This document shows, in pieces, positions 30,160-37,652 of a stretch of 64,000 nucleotides of DNA; position 1 is the stretch's first letter, and each line of letters begins with the position of its first letter. Origin of the DNA: Bacteroidales bacterium M7. Its GTDB lineage: Bacteria; Bacteroidota; Bacteroidia; Bacteroidales; Muribaculaceae. The notes beneath the pieces are model-generated. The model worked only from the letters and a program-made list of their open reading frames with translations. It was not told the DNA's origin and ran no database searches. The stretch is from the NCBI GenBank assembly GCA_001689515.1, contig LUJR01000009.1:1-64000 (forward strand), written 5' to 3'. Both the position numbers and the translations under genes were made by a program.

Positions 30160-30948
30160 TCAGGATTTGGTGGGAGGAGTAGCCGACGCATTGTGCACGA
30201 TATACTCCTTGACCTGCTTGAACAGGTCTGTGGCGAATACGAAATCGTTGAGAGCCTCGTTGGAAGCGGTGTAGATTTCCTTCATATTGCCCACCCACTC
30301 GCGGCGCCCGTTGCGCAGATAGATGATGTTTTCACCGATGCCGAGCACCGAGTTCATGTCGTGGGTATTGATTACTGTGGTGATGTTGTACTCGTGTGTG
30401 ATGTCGCTGAGCAGTTCGTCGATGAGGATGGAGGTATGAGGGTCAAGACCAGAGTTTGGTTCGTCGCAGAAGAGATACTTGGGATTCAGTGCGATGGCAC
30501 GCGCAATAGCCACACGCTTCTGCATACCGCCCGAAATCTCCGATGGATATTTGTTGTCTGCGCCTTTGAGGTTGACACGTTCGAGGCAGAACTGTGCGCG
30601 GTCTTTGCGTTCGGCGGGTGTCATGTCGGTAAACATCATCAGTGGGAACATCACATTGCCAAGCACCGTCTCTGAGTCAAACAGTGCAGACCCTTGGAAG
30701 AGCATGCCTATCTCCTCGCGGAGCTTTTTGGTCTGGTCCACCGACATCTGCAGCAGGTCGCGTCCGTCATATAGTATCTGTCCCTCTTCGGGTCTGAGAA
30801 GTCCGACGAGCGATTTCATCAGCACGGTCTTGCCCGATCCGCTCTGTCCGATAATCAGGTTGGTCTTGCCGGTATAGAATGTGGCATCCACGCTGTGGAG
30901 GATGGTCTTGTCGTCAAACGACTTTGTCACGCCCTTGACTTCTATCAT
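30160..30948 (-). CDS. mlaF: ABC transporter ATP-binding protein, MlaF type
   Basis: A 262-residue ABC ATPase: Walker A GQSGSGKT (34-41), signature ISGGMQKR (about 137-144), Walker B LFCDEPNSGLDP, and an H-loop in NTHDMNSV. The 'SGGMQKRV' wording and pairing with an MlaE permease mark the Mla/Mce lipid transport family, which moves phospholipids between the outer and inner membranes. It overlaps mlaE by four bases (ATGA). The MlaD-type substrate-binding gene is not in this window immediately downstream, so the operon seems to end here. Confidence 0.92.
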   Translation of the reverse strand: MIEVKGVTKSFDDKTILHSVDATFYTGKTNLIIGQSGSGKTVLMKSLVGLLRPEEGQILYDGRDLLQMSVDQTKKLREEIGMLFQGSALFDSETVLGNVMFPLMMFTDMTPAERKDRAQFCLERVNLKGADNKYPSEISGGMQKRVAIARAIALNPKYLFCDEPNSGLDPHTSILIDELLSDITHEYNITTVINTHDMNSVLGIGENIIYLRNGRREWVGNMKEIYTASNEALNDFVFATDLFKQVKEYIVHNASATPPTKS

Positions 30949-31694
30949 TGGAGCAGGAGTTTGGTGAGTATTACATCGAGAAGCAGTATCATGATGCTGC
31001 TTGTCACTACGGCGTTGGTGCTGGCTTTGCCTACTTCAAGTGCGCCGCCCTTGACATAGTAGCCGCAGTAGCTCGCTACTGAGGTGATGACCACCGAGAA
31101 AAACAGCGACTTTATCAGTCCGTACCACACGTACCATTCCTGAAACTGGGTCTGTATGCCGTAGATGTATTTCGATACGGAGATGATGCCGGTGACCGCG
31201 GCGATCAGATAGCCGCCGAGCATGGTCGTGAAGATGCAGAACACGACAAGCACAGGCATGAAAAACAGGAAGCCCACCACTTTGGGCAGCACGAGGAAGT
31301 TGCACGAATTGATGCCCATGATTTCAAGAGCGTCAATCTGCTCGGTAACTCTCATGGTGCCTATCTCCGATGCTATGTTACTGCCCACCTTGCCTGCAAG
31401 GATAAGGCACAATATGGAGTTGGAAAACTCCAGTAGCACTATCTCGCGTGTGGCAAGTCCTGTCGAATAGCTCGGTACGAGAGGGGAGGAGAAGTTGAGC
31501 TGCATCTGTATGGTGATCACCGCTCCGATAAAGAGGGCGATGATGATGACCAACGGTATGGAATCCACTCCTAATTTCTGTATCTCGAAAACCGTTCGGG
31601 AGAAAAATACCCTCCACTTGTCGGGCACGCTGAACACCCGCCGCATGAACAGGCAGTATTTGCCGAAATTGGCTATGGATTTTGTGAAAATCAT
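30945..31694 (-). CDS. mlaE: MlaE-type lipid transport permease
   Basis: A 249-residue integral membrane protein with five or six hydrophobic segments, including VPLVIIIALFIGAVITIQMQL, an EIG motif in NIASEIGTMRVTEQIDALEIMGI (the MlaE cytoplasmic 'EQIDALE' signature), and a C-terminal MILLLDVILTKLLL. It is the membrane half of the transporter with mlaF. Its promoter region faces udk, with divergent -7 boxes at 31,741-31,748 and 31,794-31,801. Confidence 0.92.
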   Translation of the reverse strand: MIFTKSIANFGKYCLFMRRVFSVPDKWRVFFSRTVFEIQKLGVDSIPLVIIIALFIGAVITIQMQLNFSSPLVPSYSTGLATREIVLLEFSNSILCLILAGKVGSNIASEIGTMRVTEQIDALEIMGINSCNFLVLPKVVGFLFFMPVLVVFCIFTTMLGGYLIAAVTGIISVSKYIYGIQTQFQEWYVWYGLIKSLFFSVVITSVASYCGYYVKGGALEVGKASTNAVVTSSIMILLLDVILTKLLLQ

Positions 31695-31740
31695 CTGTCA
31701 GTATATTGATAAATATATATAGGTGGCTTATTGACCGTCG

Positions 31741-31801
31741 CAAAGTTACTGAAAAAATCGCCATCTCTCACTTGAATTATAAAATTTAATGGCTAACTTT
31801 G
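31741..31801. promoter_or_regulatory. Divergent promoters for mlaEF and udk-lptB
   Basis: Rightward: CTTG (31,771-31,774), 19 bases, TAACTTTG (31,794-31,801), which places the udk start at the ATG at 31,892. Leftward: TAACTTTG on the minus strand (31,748-31,741), 47 bases from the mlaE ATG, with only a weak -33. The two -7 boxes are back to back. Confidence 0.75.
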
Positions 31802-31891
31802 CCAATATATGCGTCCAAAAGGCGCAATAGGCAGCTCTGTTACCTTAACATCTTTTTTCAACCGTCCATATTCCCCAAGTCAGATTACACC

Positions 31892-32503
31892 ATGTTAGTC
31901 ATAGGCATAGCCGGAGGCACAGGCTCTGGTAAGACCACAGTGGTCAACAAGATTATTTCAGCTCTTCCTCAGGGCGAAGTGGCTGTCATTTCACAGGACA
32001 ACTATTATAAAGATTCAAGCCATGTGCCGCCCGAAGACCGACAGAAAATCAACTTTGACGAGCCGGCTGCCATAGAGTGGTCGCTGCTGGTTGACCAGAT
32101 CAAGGCGCTGCGTGACGGACAGACTATCGAGATGCCCACATATAGCTATCTGACATGTACACGGCAGAAAGAGACCATCACTCTGGAGCCTCGTGACGTG
32201 GTGCTTGTCGAGGGTATCCTGGTGCTCACGCAGCCGGAGCTATGTGACATGATGGACGTTAAGGTGTTTGTCGATGCGGATGCCGATGACCGTCTTATCC
32301 GCGTCATCACACGTGACTGCGTGGAGCGCGGACGCACACCCATGATGGTCATAAACCGCTATCAGGAGGTGCTGAAGCCCATGCACAACATGTATATAGA
32401 GCCGTCAAAAAAGAAAGCCGACCTCATAGTGCCTCAGGGAGGAAACAACATTGTGGCAGTCAATCTGCTCACTGACTATATAGAATCACGATTGAGAAAA
32501 TAA
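31892..32503 (+). CDS. udk: Uridine kinase
   Basis: A 203-residue uridine/cytidine kinase. It starts [16 protein letters not shown] with the P-loop at 8-15, then [18 protein letters not shown] and the lid/arginine region [13 protein letters not shown]. It phosphorylates uridine and cytidine in pyrimidine salvage. An in-frame ATG 93 bases upstream overlaps the promoter's -7 box, so the start at 31,892 is preferred. The stop overlaps lptB by one base (TAATG), so the two are co-expressed although their functions differ. Confidence 0.96.
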   Translation: MLVIGIAGGTGSGKTTVVNKIISALPQGEVAVISQDNYYKDSSHVPPEDRQKINFDEPAAIEWSLLVDQIKALRDGQTIEMPTYSYLTCTRQKETITLEPRDVVLVEGILVLTQPELCDMMDVKVFVDADADDRLIRVITRDCVERGRTPMMVINRYQEVLKPMHNMYIEPSKKKADLIVPQGGNNIVAVNLLTDYIESRLRK

Positions 32504-33309
32504 TGGAACAGCAGGAAGATATCGCCCCCGTAACTGCGACTTCTCAGGAGCATGTATCAACTGATGACAAGATGGTGCTGCGCACTGATAATCTCGTCAA
32601 GAAATATGGTAACCGCATCGTGGCTAACCATGTATCCATAGATGTCACGCAGGGCGAGATAGTGGGGCTGCTTGGTCCCAACGGTGCCGGCAAGACCACG
32701 ACATTCTACATGACCGTGGGGCTTATCACCCCCAACGAAGGGCGTATCTTCCTCAACGATCTCGACATTACCAAATATCCCGTATATCGCCGGGCACAGA
32801 ACGGCATCGGGTATCTCGCCCAGGAGCCGTCGGTGTTCCGCAAGCTGTCGGTGGAGGACAACATCCTCTCGGTGCTTGAGATGACCAACACCTCAAAGGA
32901 ATACCAGCGTGAGAAGCTGGAATCGCTGATTGAGGAGTTTTCTCTCCAAAAAGTGCGCAAGAACCTTGGAGACCAGCTCTCAGGTGGCGAACGCCGCCGC
33001 ACGGAGATAGCCCGCTGCCTTGCCATCAACCCCAAGTTCATCATGCTCGACGAGCCGTTTGCTGGAGTCGACCCCATAGCCGTCGAAGATATCCAGTCGG
33101 TGGTCTACAAACTCAAGGAGAAGAACATAGGCATCCTCATCACTGATCACAACGCTCCCGAGACTCTCAGCATCACCGACCGCGCCTACCTCCTCTTCGA
33201 GGGCAAGATCCTTTTTAAAGGCACCAGCGAAGAACTCGCCTCCAACCCCATAGTCCGCGAAAAATACCTCGGCCGCAACTTCATCTTCCACCGCAAACAA
33301 TTCGACTGA
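32503..33309 (+). CDS. lptB: LPS export ABC transporter ATPase LptB
   Basis: A 268-residue ABC ATPase with Walker A GPNGAGKT (58-65), signature LSGGERRR, Walker [14 protein letters not shown] and H-loop [11 protein letters not shown]. The wording [33 protein letters not shown] and [13 protein letters not shown] is that of LptB, the motor that pushes lipopolysaccharide from the inner membrane into the LptCAD bridge. About 25 extra N-terminal residues precede the domain. It is followed by repeat DNA and not by other lpt genes. Confidence 0.93.
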   Translation: MEQQEDIAPVTATSQEHVSTDDKMVLRTDNLVKKYGNRIVANHVSIDVTQGEIVGLLGPNGAGKTTTFYMTVGLITPNEGRIFLNDLDITKYPVYRRAQNGIGYLAQEPSVFRKLSVEDNILSVLEMTNTSKEYQREKLESLIEEFSLQKVRKNLGDQLSGGERRRTEIARCLAINPKFIMLDEPFAGVDPIAVEDIQSVVYKLKEKNIGILITDHNAPETLSITDRAYLLFEGKILFKGTSEELASNPIVREKYLGRNFIFHRKQFD

Positions 33310-33363
33310 CCTGCACTTAAGAGGTGGAGTAAATTGCAGATACAAGATTTCGTACAAGCTTTG

Positions 33364-33453
33364 TAGGGACATGCCGTGGCATGTCCGCCAGTCAGGGTTT
33401 GCGTTTGCGTTTGCGAATGTTGCAGAGAGCGGACATGCCACGGCATGTCCCTA
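33364..33453. repeat. Inverted pair of the GACATGCC palindrome (locus 1)
   Basis: The palindromic unit TAGGGACATGCC-R-TGGCATGTCC occurs at 33,364-33,386 and in reverse at 33,431-33,453, with a 44-base spacer containing GCGTTT repeats. Each unit is self-complementary and the two are also complementary to each other. The right unit supplies the TAG stop of the leftward gene that ends at 33,451. Three further loci carry such pairs. Confidence 0.85.
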
Positions 33454-33969
33454 CATACCTGACGGTTTATCAGGATTGGGCAATTTTGGATTCGGCTCCT
33501 CTGACATTACATTTGGCTTGCGGCTGCGTAGACGTTTGAGGTATTTTTGCTGGCGTCGGAGCAGGGTGGCTTCACGGCGCATTATCCGTTTTTCTTCACA
33601 AGTGGATGGTCGTGGCATGTCTGTCACGATAGACTCGGCGGTAAGCGATGTGGCTTGATTAGTTTCACCAGGCTTGCAGCATTGGCGTCGGCGCGCAGCG
33701 GCTTGGCGCGCCCGCTCCGAACGTCGCATAACCTGGTCTATCAGAGGCTGCAGGAGGGTGAATACAACTGTCTCGGTTTCGGTGAAGTCGGCAGTGGCGG
33801 TGCGGTTGGTCAGGTAATCGTCAAGACAGCGTATCACATTGTCGGCATTAATGTCTTCGCTCAGTGATGCGACGGTGTGTATCTGCTTTATGATGGTTTC
33901 ATAAAATTTACGGGACACAGGGCGATTCCACTTCTCTTTCCGGACGCTATGGCTTGATTTTGTGGTCAT
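33451..33969 (-). CDS. Basic protein of unknown function between two palindrome pairs
   Basis: A 172-residue protein. Its first half, with RKFYETIIKQIHTVASLSED and VVFTLLQPLIDQVMRRSERARQAAARRR, recalls small Bacteroidales proteins of the DUF6291 kind found near replication or phage-like genes, but I cannot confirm the family. The second half is very basic (EKRIMRREATLLRRQQKYLKR region) and suggests nucleic-acid binding. The stop codon TAG is formed by the first bases of a repeat unit, so the C-terminus may have been set by repeat insertion. A perfect palindrome overlaps its promoter. Confidence 0.6.
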   Translation of the reverse strand: MTTKSSHSVRKEKWNRPVSRKFYETIIKQIHTVASLSEDINADNVIRCLDDYLTNRTATADFTETETVVFTLLQPLIDQVMRRSERARQAAARRRQCCKPGETNQATSLTAESIVTDMPRPSTCEEKRIMRREATLLRRQQKYLKRLRSRKPNVMSEEPNPKLPNPDKPSGM

Positions 33970-33981
33970 ATGATGGACTTT

Positions 33982-34007
33982 AATTTTGTGATTATGTCAC
34001 AAAATTA
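33982..34007 (-). promoter_or_regulatory. Palindrome overlapping the promoter of the basic protein
   Basis: AATTTTGTGA (33,982-33,991) and TCACAAAATT (33,997-34,006) are perfect 10-base arms with a 5-base centre. Read leftward, the outer arm contains TAATTTTG (34,007-34,000), a match to the TAnnTTTG -7 box, 31 bases before the ATG. A repressor dimer here would block the promoter. Confidence 0.6.
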
Positions 34008-34094
34008 CCCTCAATCCCACTGCTCTATCATGCGAAAATATCAGCAGTACTCTATGCCGTTTTAAGGTTCTGCAAGGTTGTGTGACCTCACTTG

Positions 34095-34183
34095 TAGGGA
34101 CATGCCATGGCATGTCAGCCGATACCCCAATTATATACTCCGCTGCCAGACTGCATTTTCTGACATGCCATGGCATGTCCCTA
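34095..34183. repeat. Inverted pair of the GACATGCC palindrome (locus 2)
   Basis: TAGGGACATGCCATGGCATG at 34,095-34,114 and its reverse ending at 34,183 (CATGCCATGGCATGTCCCTA at 34,164-34,183). The homology continues outward for CTTG/CAAG. The spacer between the units is about 44 bases, as at locus 1. Confidence 0.85.
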
Positions 34184-34200
34184 CAAGTAGGCAAAGACTA

Positions 34201-34458
34201 TCAGTACTCTGGATACGTTGTGATTTTGCCGTATCCTCTGCATGCGGCACACTGGTAGGAGACCTCCGCGCTGTCTGACAATACCGTCACTGCGCCTCTG
34301 CCGTCACATATACTGCACGTTTGTGGCAATATCGCCGCGTACTCGTCGTTTGACGTTGATGAGGGTGTGTCTTCGCCAGTGGCAGTCGGAGTGAGCGAAA
34401 ACGCTATTGCCGCCACTGACACTACTGAGGCTATCGCCATAGAGTGATATATTTTCAT
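34201..34458 (-). CDS. Small exported protein with a DnaJ-like CxxCxGxG zinc motif
   Basis: An 85-residue protein with a clear signal peptide (MKIYHSMAIASVVSVAAIAF to about residue 28), a short Ser/Thr linker, then CSICDGRGAV and CAACRGYGKI, two CxxCxGxG repeats of the type that bind zinc in DnaJ. DnaJ itself is cytoplasmic; here the motif would be in the periplasm or outside. No function is known to me. The gene stands alone between a palindrome pair and the phosphatase gene, with its own direction the same as both neighbours. Confidence 0.65.
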   Translation of the reverse strand: MKIYHSMAIASVVSVAAIAFSLTPTATGEDTPSSTSNDEYAAILPQTCSICDGRGAVTVLSDSAEVSYQCAACRGYGKITTYPEY

Positions 34459-34571
34459 GTTCAGGACGCAGATTAATCAGTTTTGGAAACCGGAGCTTCA
34501 CTTTCAGGTTTTACATTATGGATAACAACCATCCACATAGGATAGTTTTTGAGTAAATGATATAAAACACT

Positions 34572-34605
34572 CCGTGCCTGCCGCCACTGAGGCTGACAGG
34601 CACGG
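34572..34605 (-). terminator. Terminator of the histidine phosphatase gene
   Basis: CCGTGCCTG (34,572-34,580) and CAGGCACGG (34,597-34,605) form a strong stem with a 16-base loop, 26 bases past the leftward stop, with TTTTATA following in the direction of transcription. Confidence 0.7.
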
Positions 34606-34630
34606 GAATGTATGTATATAAGGTACGATA

Positions 34631-35926
34631 TCAGATGGCATCATAGGCGGCGAGGGCTTCTTCGAAGCGGTTCTCGAGGTCGGCGAGGTTATAGAGCCCG
34701 TCGGCGTTTTTCTTCAGACCTTTGAGGCTGATGGGATAGACCATGGGAGGATTCTCGAGGCTGAGGAGTTCCATGTTGCGGAGCTGGTCGATTGACTGGT
34801 ACACGAGGTTCAGGTCGGCGTACTCCTTGCCGTCAGGACCGACGAATTTCTCGATGACGAGCTTAGAGCCGATAGGGGTTTTGCGCTCTATGGCGTTGGG
34901 CAGCTCATATTCTTCCACTCCGAGAGCGGTCAGCACACTTGACAGATTGGAGTCGTGGCCTACGAGGAATGTAAATTTGCGGTCGGGCGAGCGCAATTCG
35001 TCATACATGTACTGGATGAGCGGATTGGCAACGTTGGCAGCCACGATGGGAGCTGTGAAGAGCATATCCTGATAGGTGTCCTTGATCTGTGCGATTTTTG
35101 CCCAGTCTTCGCGAGAGAGGTTCTTGCCGAAGCCTGCCTTGATGGAGTCGGGCTCCTCGTAATACTGGAGGATGAATGCATCGCTGGCTGCATTGAGGTC
35201 TTTAAGCGCGGAACCTTTCTTCATGGAGGGCTCTGCCCATTTCTCAAGCACGATTTCGGTGTTGTAGTTCGTGAAATCCTTGAGTTTGGGGTCGTTTTCC
35301 TTCGCCATGGGAGAGTTGGGCACGTCAAGTACCTCCTGGATCAGAGCGTAGTTGGGTGCGATGGCTTCATTGACACCTACTATGCCTTTCTTGCCGCCCA
35401 TGGCATTGATCTGCTCCATGGCAGTGGCTACAAATTCAGGTGTCACCTTGGTCAACTGAGGATTGAAGAGGGGATCCATCTTTGACGGAGTGTAGCGGTG
35501 GTTGACGGTAACTCCGCCAACGGGCATGAATCCAGATGTGAAGTATTGAGCCGTGGCGATGCAGCGTTGCATCGAGTTGGCGATTACATTGAGATCGTCG
35601 GCAGTGGGGACATAGTTCTCGGGGAACATGCCGGCATCGACGAGCCATTTGCGGAAATACTGTCCCATCATGGTCTCCAACGCACCGCCGCGGCTGGTAA
35701 GCTCGCTCTTGCCTGCGCTCCACTTGGTCCACTGGTGGGGTGTCATGCGTCCGAGATCGCTCTTGCTGTCGCTAAGCGGCGAGCGGATGTTGTGGCGGCT
35801 GAGCACCACGGCTTCTTTGAGCTTATATTTATCCTTGAATTCCTGGCTTCTCTGTGCTTGGGCGAGGCCTGTAAGAGGCAGAGCAAGCAATGTCAGCAGC
35901 ATTGCTACGGAAAACAGTCGTTTCAT
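34631..35926 (-). CDS. Secreted histidine-type acid phosphatase
   Basis: A 431-residue protein with a signal peptide (1 to about 24, RLFSVAMLLTLLALPLTGLAQA). RHNIRSP (44-50) is the RHGxRxP phosphate-binding motif with Asn for Gly, and GHDSN near residue 324 provides the HD proton donor motif. Such branch-2 histidine phosphatases include acid glucose-1-phosphatases, phytases and MINPP-like enzymes. In Bacteroidales the RHNIRxP form is common in secreted members, so Asn is not a defect. The divergent neighbour is an OprO/P-like porin, suggesting that released phosphate is taken up through it. An ATG 90 bases upstream would spoil the signal peptide, so 35,926 is the start. Confidence 0.88.
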   Translation of the reverse strand: MKRLFSVAMLLTLLALPLTGLAQAQRSQEFKDKYKLKEAVVLSRHNIRSPLSDSKSDLGRMTPHQWTKWSAGKSELTSRGGALETMMGQYFRKWLVDAGMFPENYVPTADDLNVIANSMQRCIATAQYFTSGFMPVGGVTVNHRYTPSKMDPLFNPQLTKVTPEFVATAMEQINAMGGKKGIVGVNEAIAPNYALIQEVLDVPNSPMAKENDPKLKDFTNYNTEIVLEKWAEPSMKKGSALKDLNAASDAFILQYYEEPDSIKAGFGKNLSREDWAKIAQIKDTYQDMLFTAPIVAANVANPLIQYMYDELRSPDRKFTFLVGHDSNLSSVLTALGVEEYELPNAIERKTPIGSKLVIEKFVGPDGKEYADLNLVYQSIDQLRNMELLSLENPPMVYPISLKGLKKNADGLYNLADLENRFEEALAAYDAI

Positions 35927-36208
35927 TGTGTCGGTAGTTTTTGGTGGATTAGATAGAGTTGTAAAGTTAAAGGTCACTTGAAGAAAATAAGCATCGGTAA
36001 GGTCATGCCTTATCATTTTGTAGTATTAACGATTGTTGGCTAAAAATGTTCTGACACAGATGCAGGATAATGTTTATTTACAAATTTTCATGTTTGTATA
36101 AACTATTTTTCAAGTCGTGATGTTATTACTCCGAAAATAAGCATCAAGGCCTCCATACCTTGGAAATTGAACACTGAAACATTAATTAAAATGTTAAAGC
36201 ACGATGCC

Positions 36209-36237
36209 TTTGGCTATGAAAAATACATGTATCTTTG
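36209..36237 (+). promoter_or_regulatory. Promoter of the OprO/P-like porin
   Basis: TTTG (36,209-36,212), 17 bases, TATCTTTG (36,230-36,237), about 100 bases before the porin ATG. The leader is long and A/C-rich. The rest of the 410-base gap between the divergent genes shows nothing else I can name. Confidence 0.65.
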
Positions 36238-36338
36238 TGCCGTGTTTCTCATGCCGCAGACATTTACAGTCTTTGACATCCACGTTTCTCCCCTAACAAA
36301 AAACTTCCATTTTTCACATCCCCAAACATCCCAAAGGT

Positions 36339-37514
36339 ATGAAAAATTTCATCACTCTCGCTGCTGCGTCAGCCTTAATGTTAACAAGCGTGTCTCCGGT
36401 ATTTGCCGCTGACGATGAACCGAAATTCTCCATCAAACCTACAGGTCGAATGCTCCTTGACGGGGCTGTATATATGCCTAATGAAGACGGCTTCAGTGAC
36501 GGAGTTGCTATGCCCGACATCCGCATGGGTGCCAAGGCAAGCTATGGCAAATGGGCTGCCAAAATCGATGTGGGCTACAGCTTCAACAAGCTCAGCATGA
36601 AGGACGTGTACATGCAATATAACCTCAATGACAACATGTATCTGCGTGCCGGCTACTTTGTGCATCAGTTCGGACTCCAGGCTGCTACCTCGTCATCGAT
36701 GAAGCCCTCGATGGAAGCTCCCATCACCGATACATATTTCAATGCCACAGGTCGTAACATCGGCGTGGAATATGTCTATGACAAGGGTAATATCTTCTCC
36801 AGTGTCAGCGTATTCTCTGACGGCGAAGCCATGAAGAAGCATGCCAATGAGCTTGGTAAGACCAGTTTTGGCGCTATGAACCGTTTCGTCTTCCGTCCAT
36901 GGCATGACACTGGTAAGGTAGCCCAGCTCGGTCTGTCACTCTGGTATCAGGGTGCCCGCCATGTTGCCGTGGAAAACGACGAGGGCAAATCGGAGGCTTC
37001 TGAAGGATACTTCGAATATTCTGCTACGTTCCCGACTCGCGTATGCAGCGTGGATATGCTCGGTGCCAACATCAGCAATGCCCGCAGCGTGTTCAAGCTC
37101 TCGCCCGAATGGCTCGTAGCTATGAACCGCTTCGCTTTCGAGGGTCAGTATTACTACATGAATGTCAACCGTAAAGGCGGTCTCAAGCACTATCAGGCAC
37201 AGGGTGTCTACGGATTGCTCCGTGGCATATTGATCGGCAAGGACTATGGCTATTCTCATGGTGACGCAGGTCTTGCCACTCCTGGTCCCAAGACCCTTGA
37301 GTGTGTACTCGGTTACAACTACACCGATGCCACATATGCCGATGCCGGTATCTATGGCGGCCGCACTAACGATGCCTCTATCACCTTCAACTATTACTTC
37401 AATAAGTATTTCCTGGCTCGTCTGCGCTATAGCTACACCAATGTATCATCAAGCGCGGCTATGTACAATCGTCATGTCAACACCATCCAGGCTCGTCTCC
37501 AGGTGATATTCTGA
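36339..37514 (+). CDS. OprO/OprP-like outer-membrane porin
   Basis: A 391-residue outer-membrane barrel with signal peptide (1 to about 23, ending PVFAAD) and alternating beta-strand sequence throughout, ending in a typical C-terminal strand (ARLQVIF, terminal Phe). Stretches such as KIDVGYSFNKLSMKDVYMQYNL and LRAGYFVHQFGLQ match the phosphate-selective porin O/P family. The divergent acid phosphatase gene makes phosphate or phosphorylated-compound uptake a reasonable guess. No Pho-type operator can be named in this phylum, so regulation is unknown. Confidence 0.82.
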   Translation: MKNFITLAAASALMLTSVSPVFAADDEPKFSIKPTGRMLLDGAVYMPNEDGFSDGVAMPDIRMGAKASYGKWAAKIDVGYSFNKLSMKDVYMQYNLNDNMYLRAGYFVHQFGLQAATSSSMKPSMEAPITDTYFNATGRNIGVEYVYDKGNIFSSVSVFSDGEAMKKHANELGKTSFGAMNRFVFRPWHDTGKVAQLGLSLWYQGARHVAVENDEGKSEASEGYFEYSATFPTRVCSVDMLGANISNARSVFKLSPEWLVAMNRFAFEGQYYYMNVNRKGGLKHYQAQGVYGLLRGILIGKDYGYSHGDAGLATPGPKTLECVLGYNYTDATYADAGIYGGRTNDASITFNYYFNKYFLARLRYSYTNVSSSAAMYNRHVNTIQARLQVIF

Positions 37515-37542
37515 TATCGACTGTCATTACTTAACCCATATA

Positions 37543-37570
37543 CAGCGGAGTGCCACGGTGCACTCCGCTG
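37543..37570 (+). terminator. Terminator after the porin gene
   Basis: CAGCGGAGTGC and GCACTCCGCTG form an 11-base perfect stem with a 6-base loop, followed by TTGTT, 28 bases after the porin stop. Confidence 0.85.
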
Positions 37571-37587
37571 TTGTTATATCTTTAGGG

Positions 37588-37618
37588 TTGCATAACGGCT
37601 GCAAAGTCCGTAACTTTG
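37588..37618 (+). promoter_or_regulatory. Promoter of the ABC-F gene
   Basis: TTGC (37,588-37,591), 19 bases, TAACTTTG (37,611-37,618), 34 bases before the ATG. Confidence 0.7.
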
Positions 37619-37652
37619 CACTCCGATTATTCTTACGTCATCCGACCATCAT

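Noticed and set aside
33364..34187. Possible CRISPR array from repeated GACATGCC units
   Set aside because: Units occur as inverted pairs, not regularly spaced direct repeats, there are no multiple spacers, and no cas genes are present.
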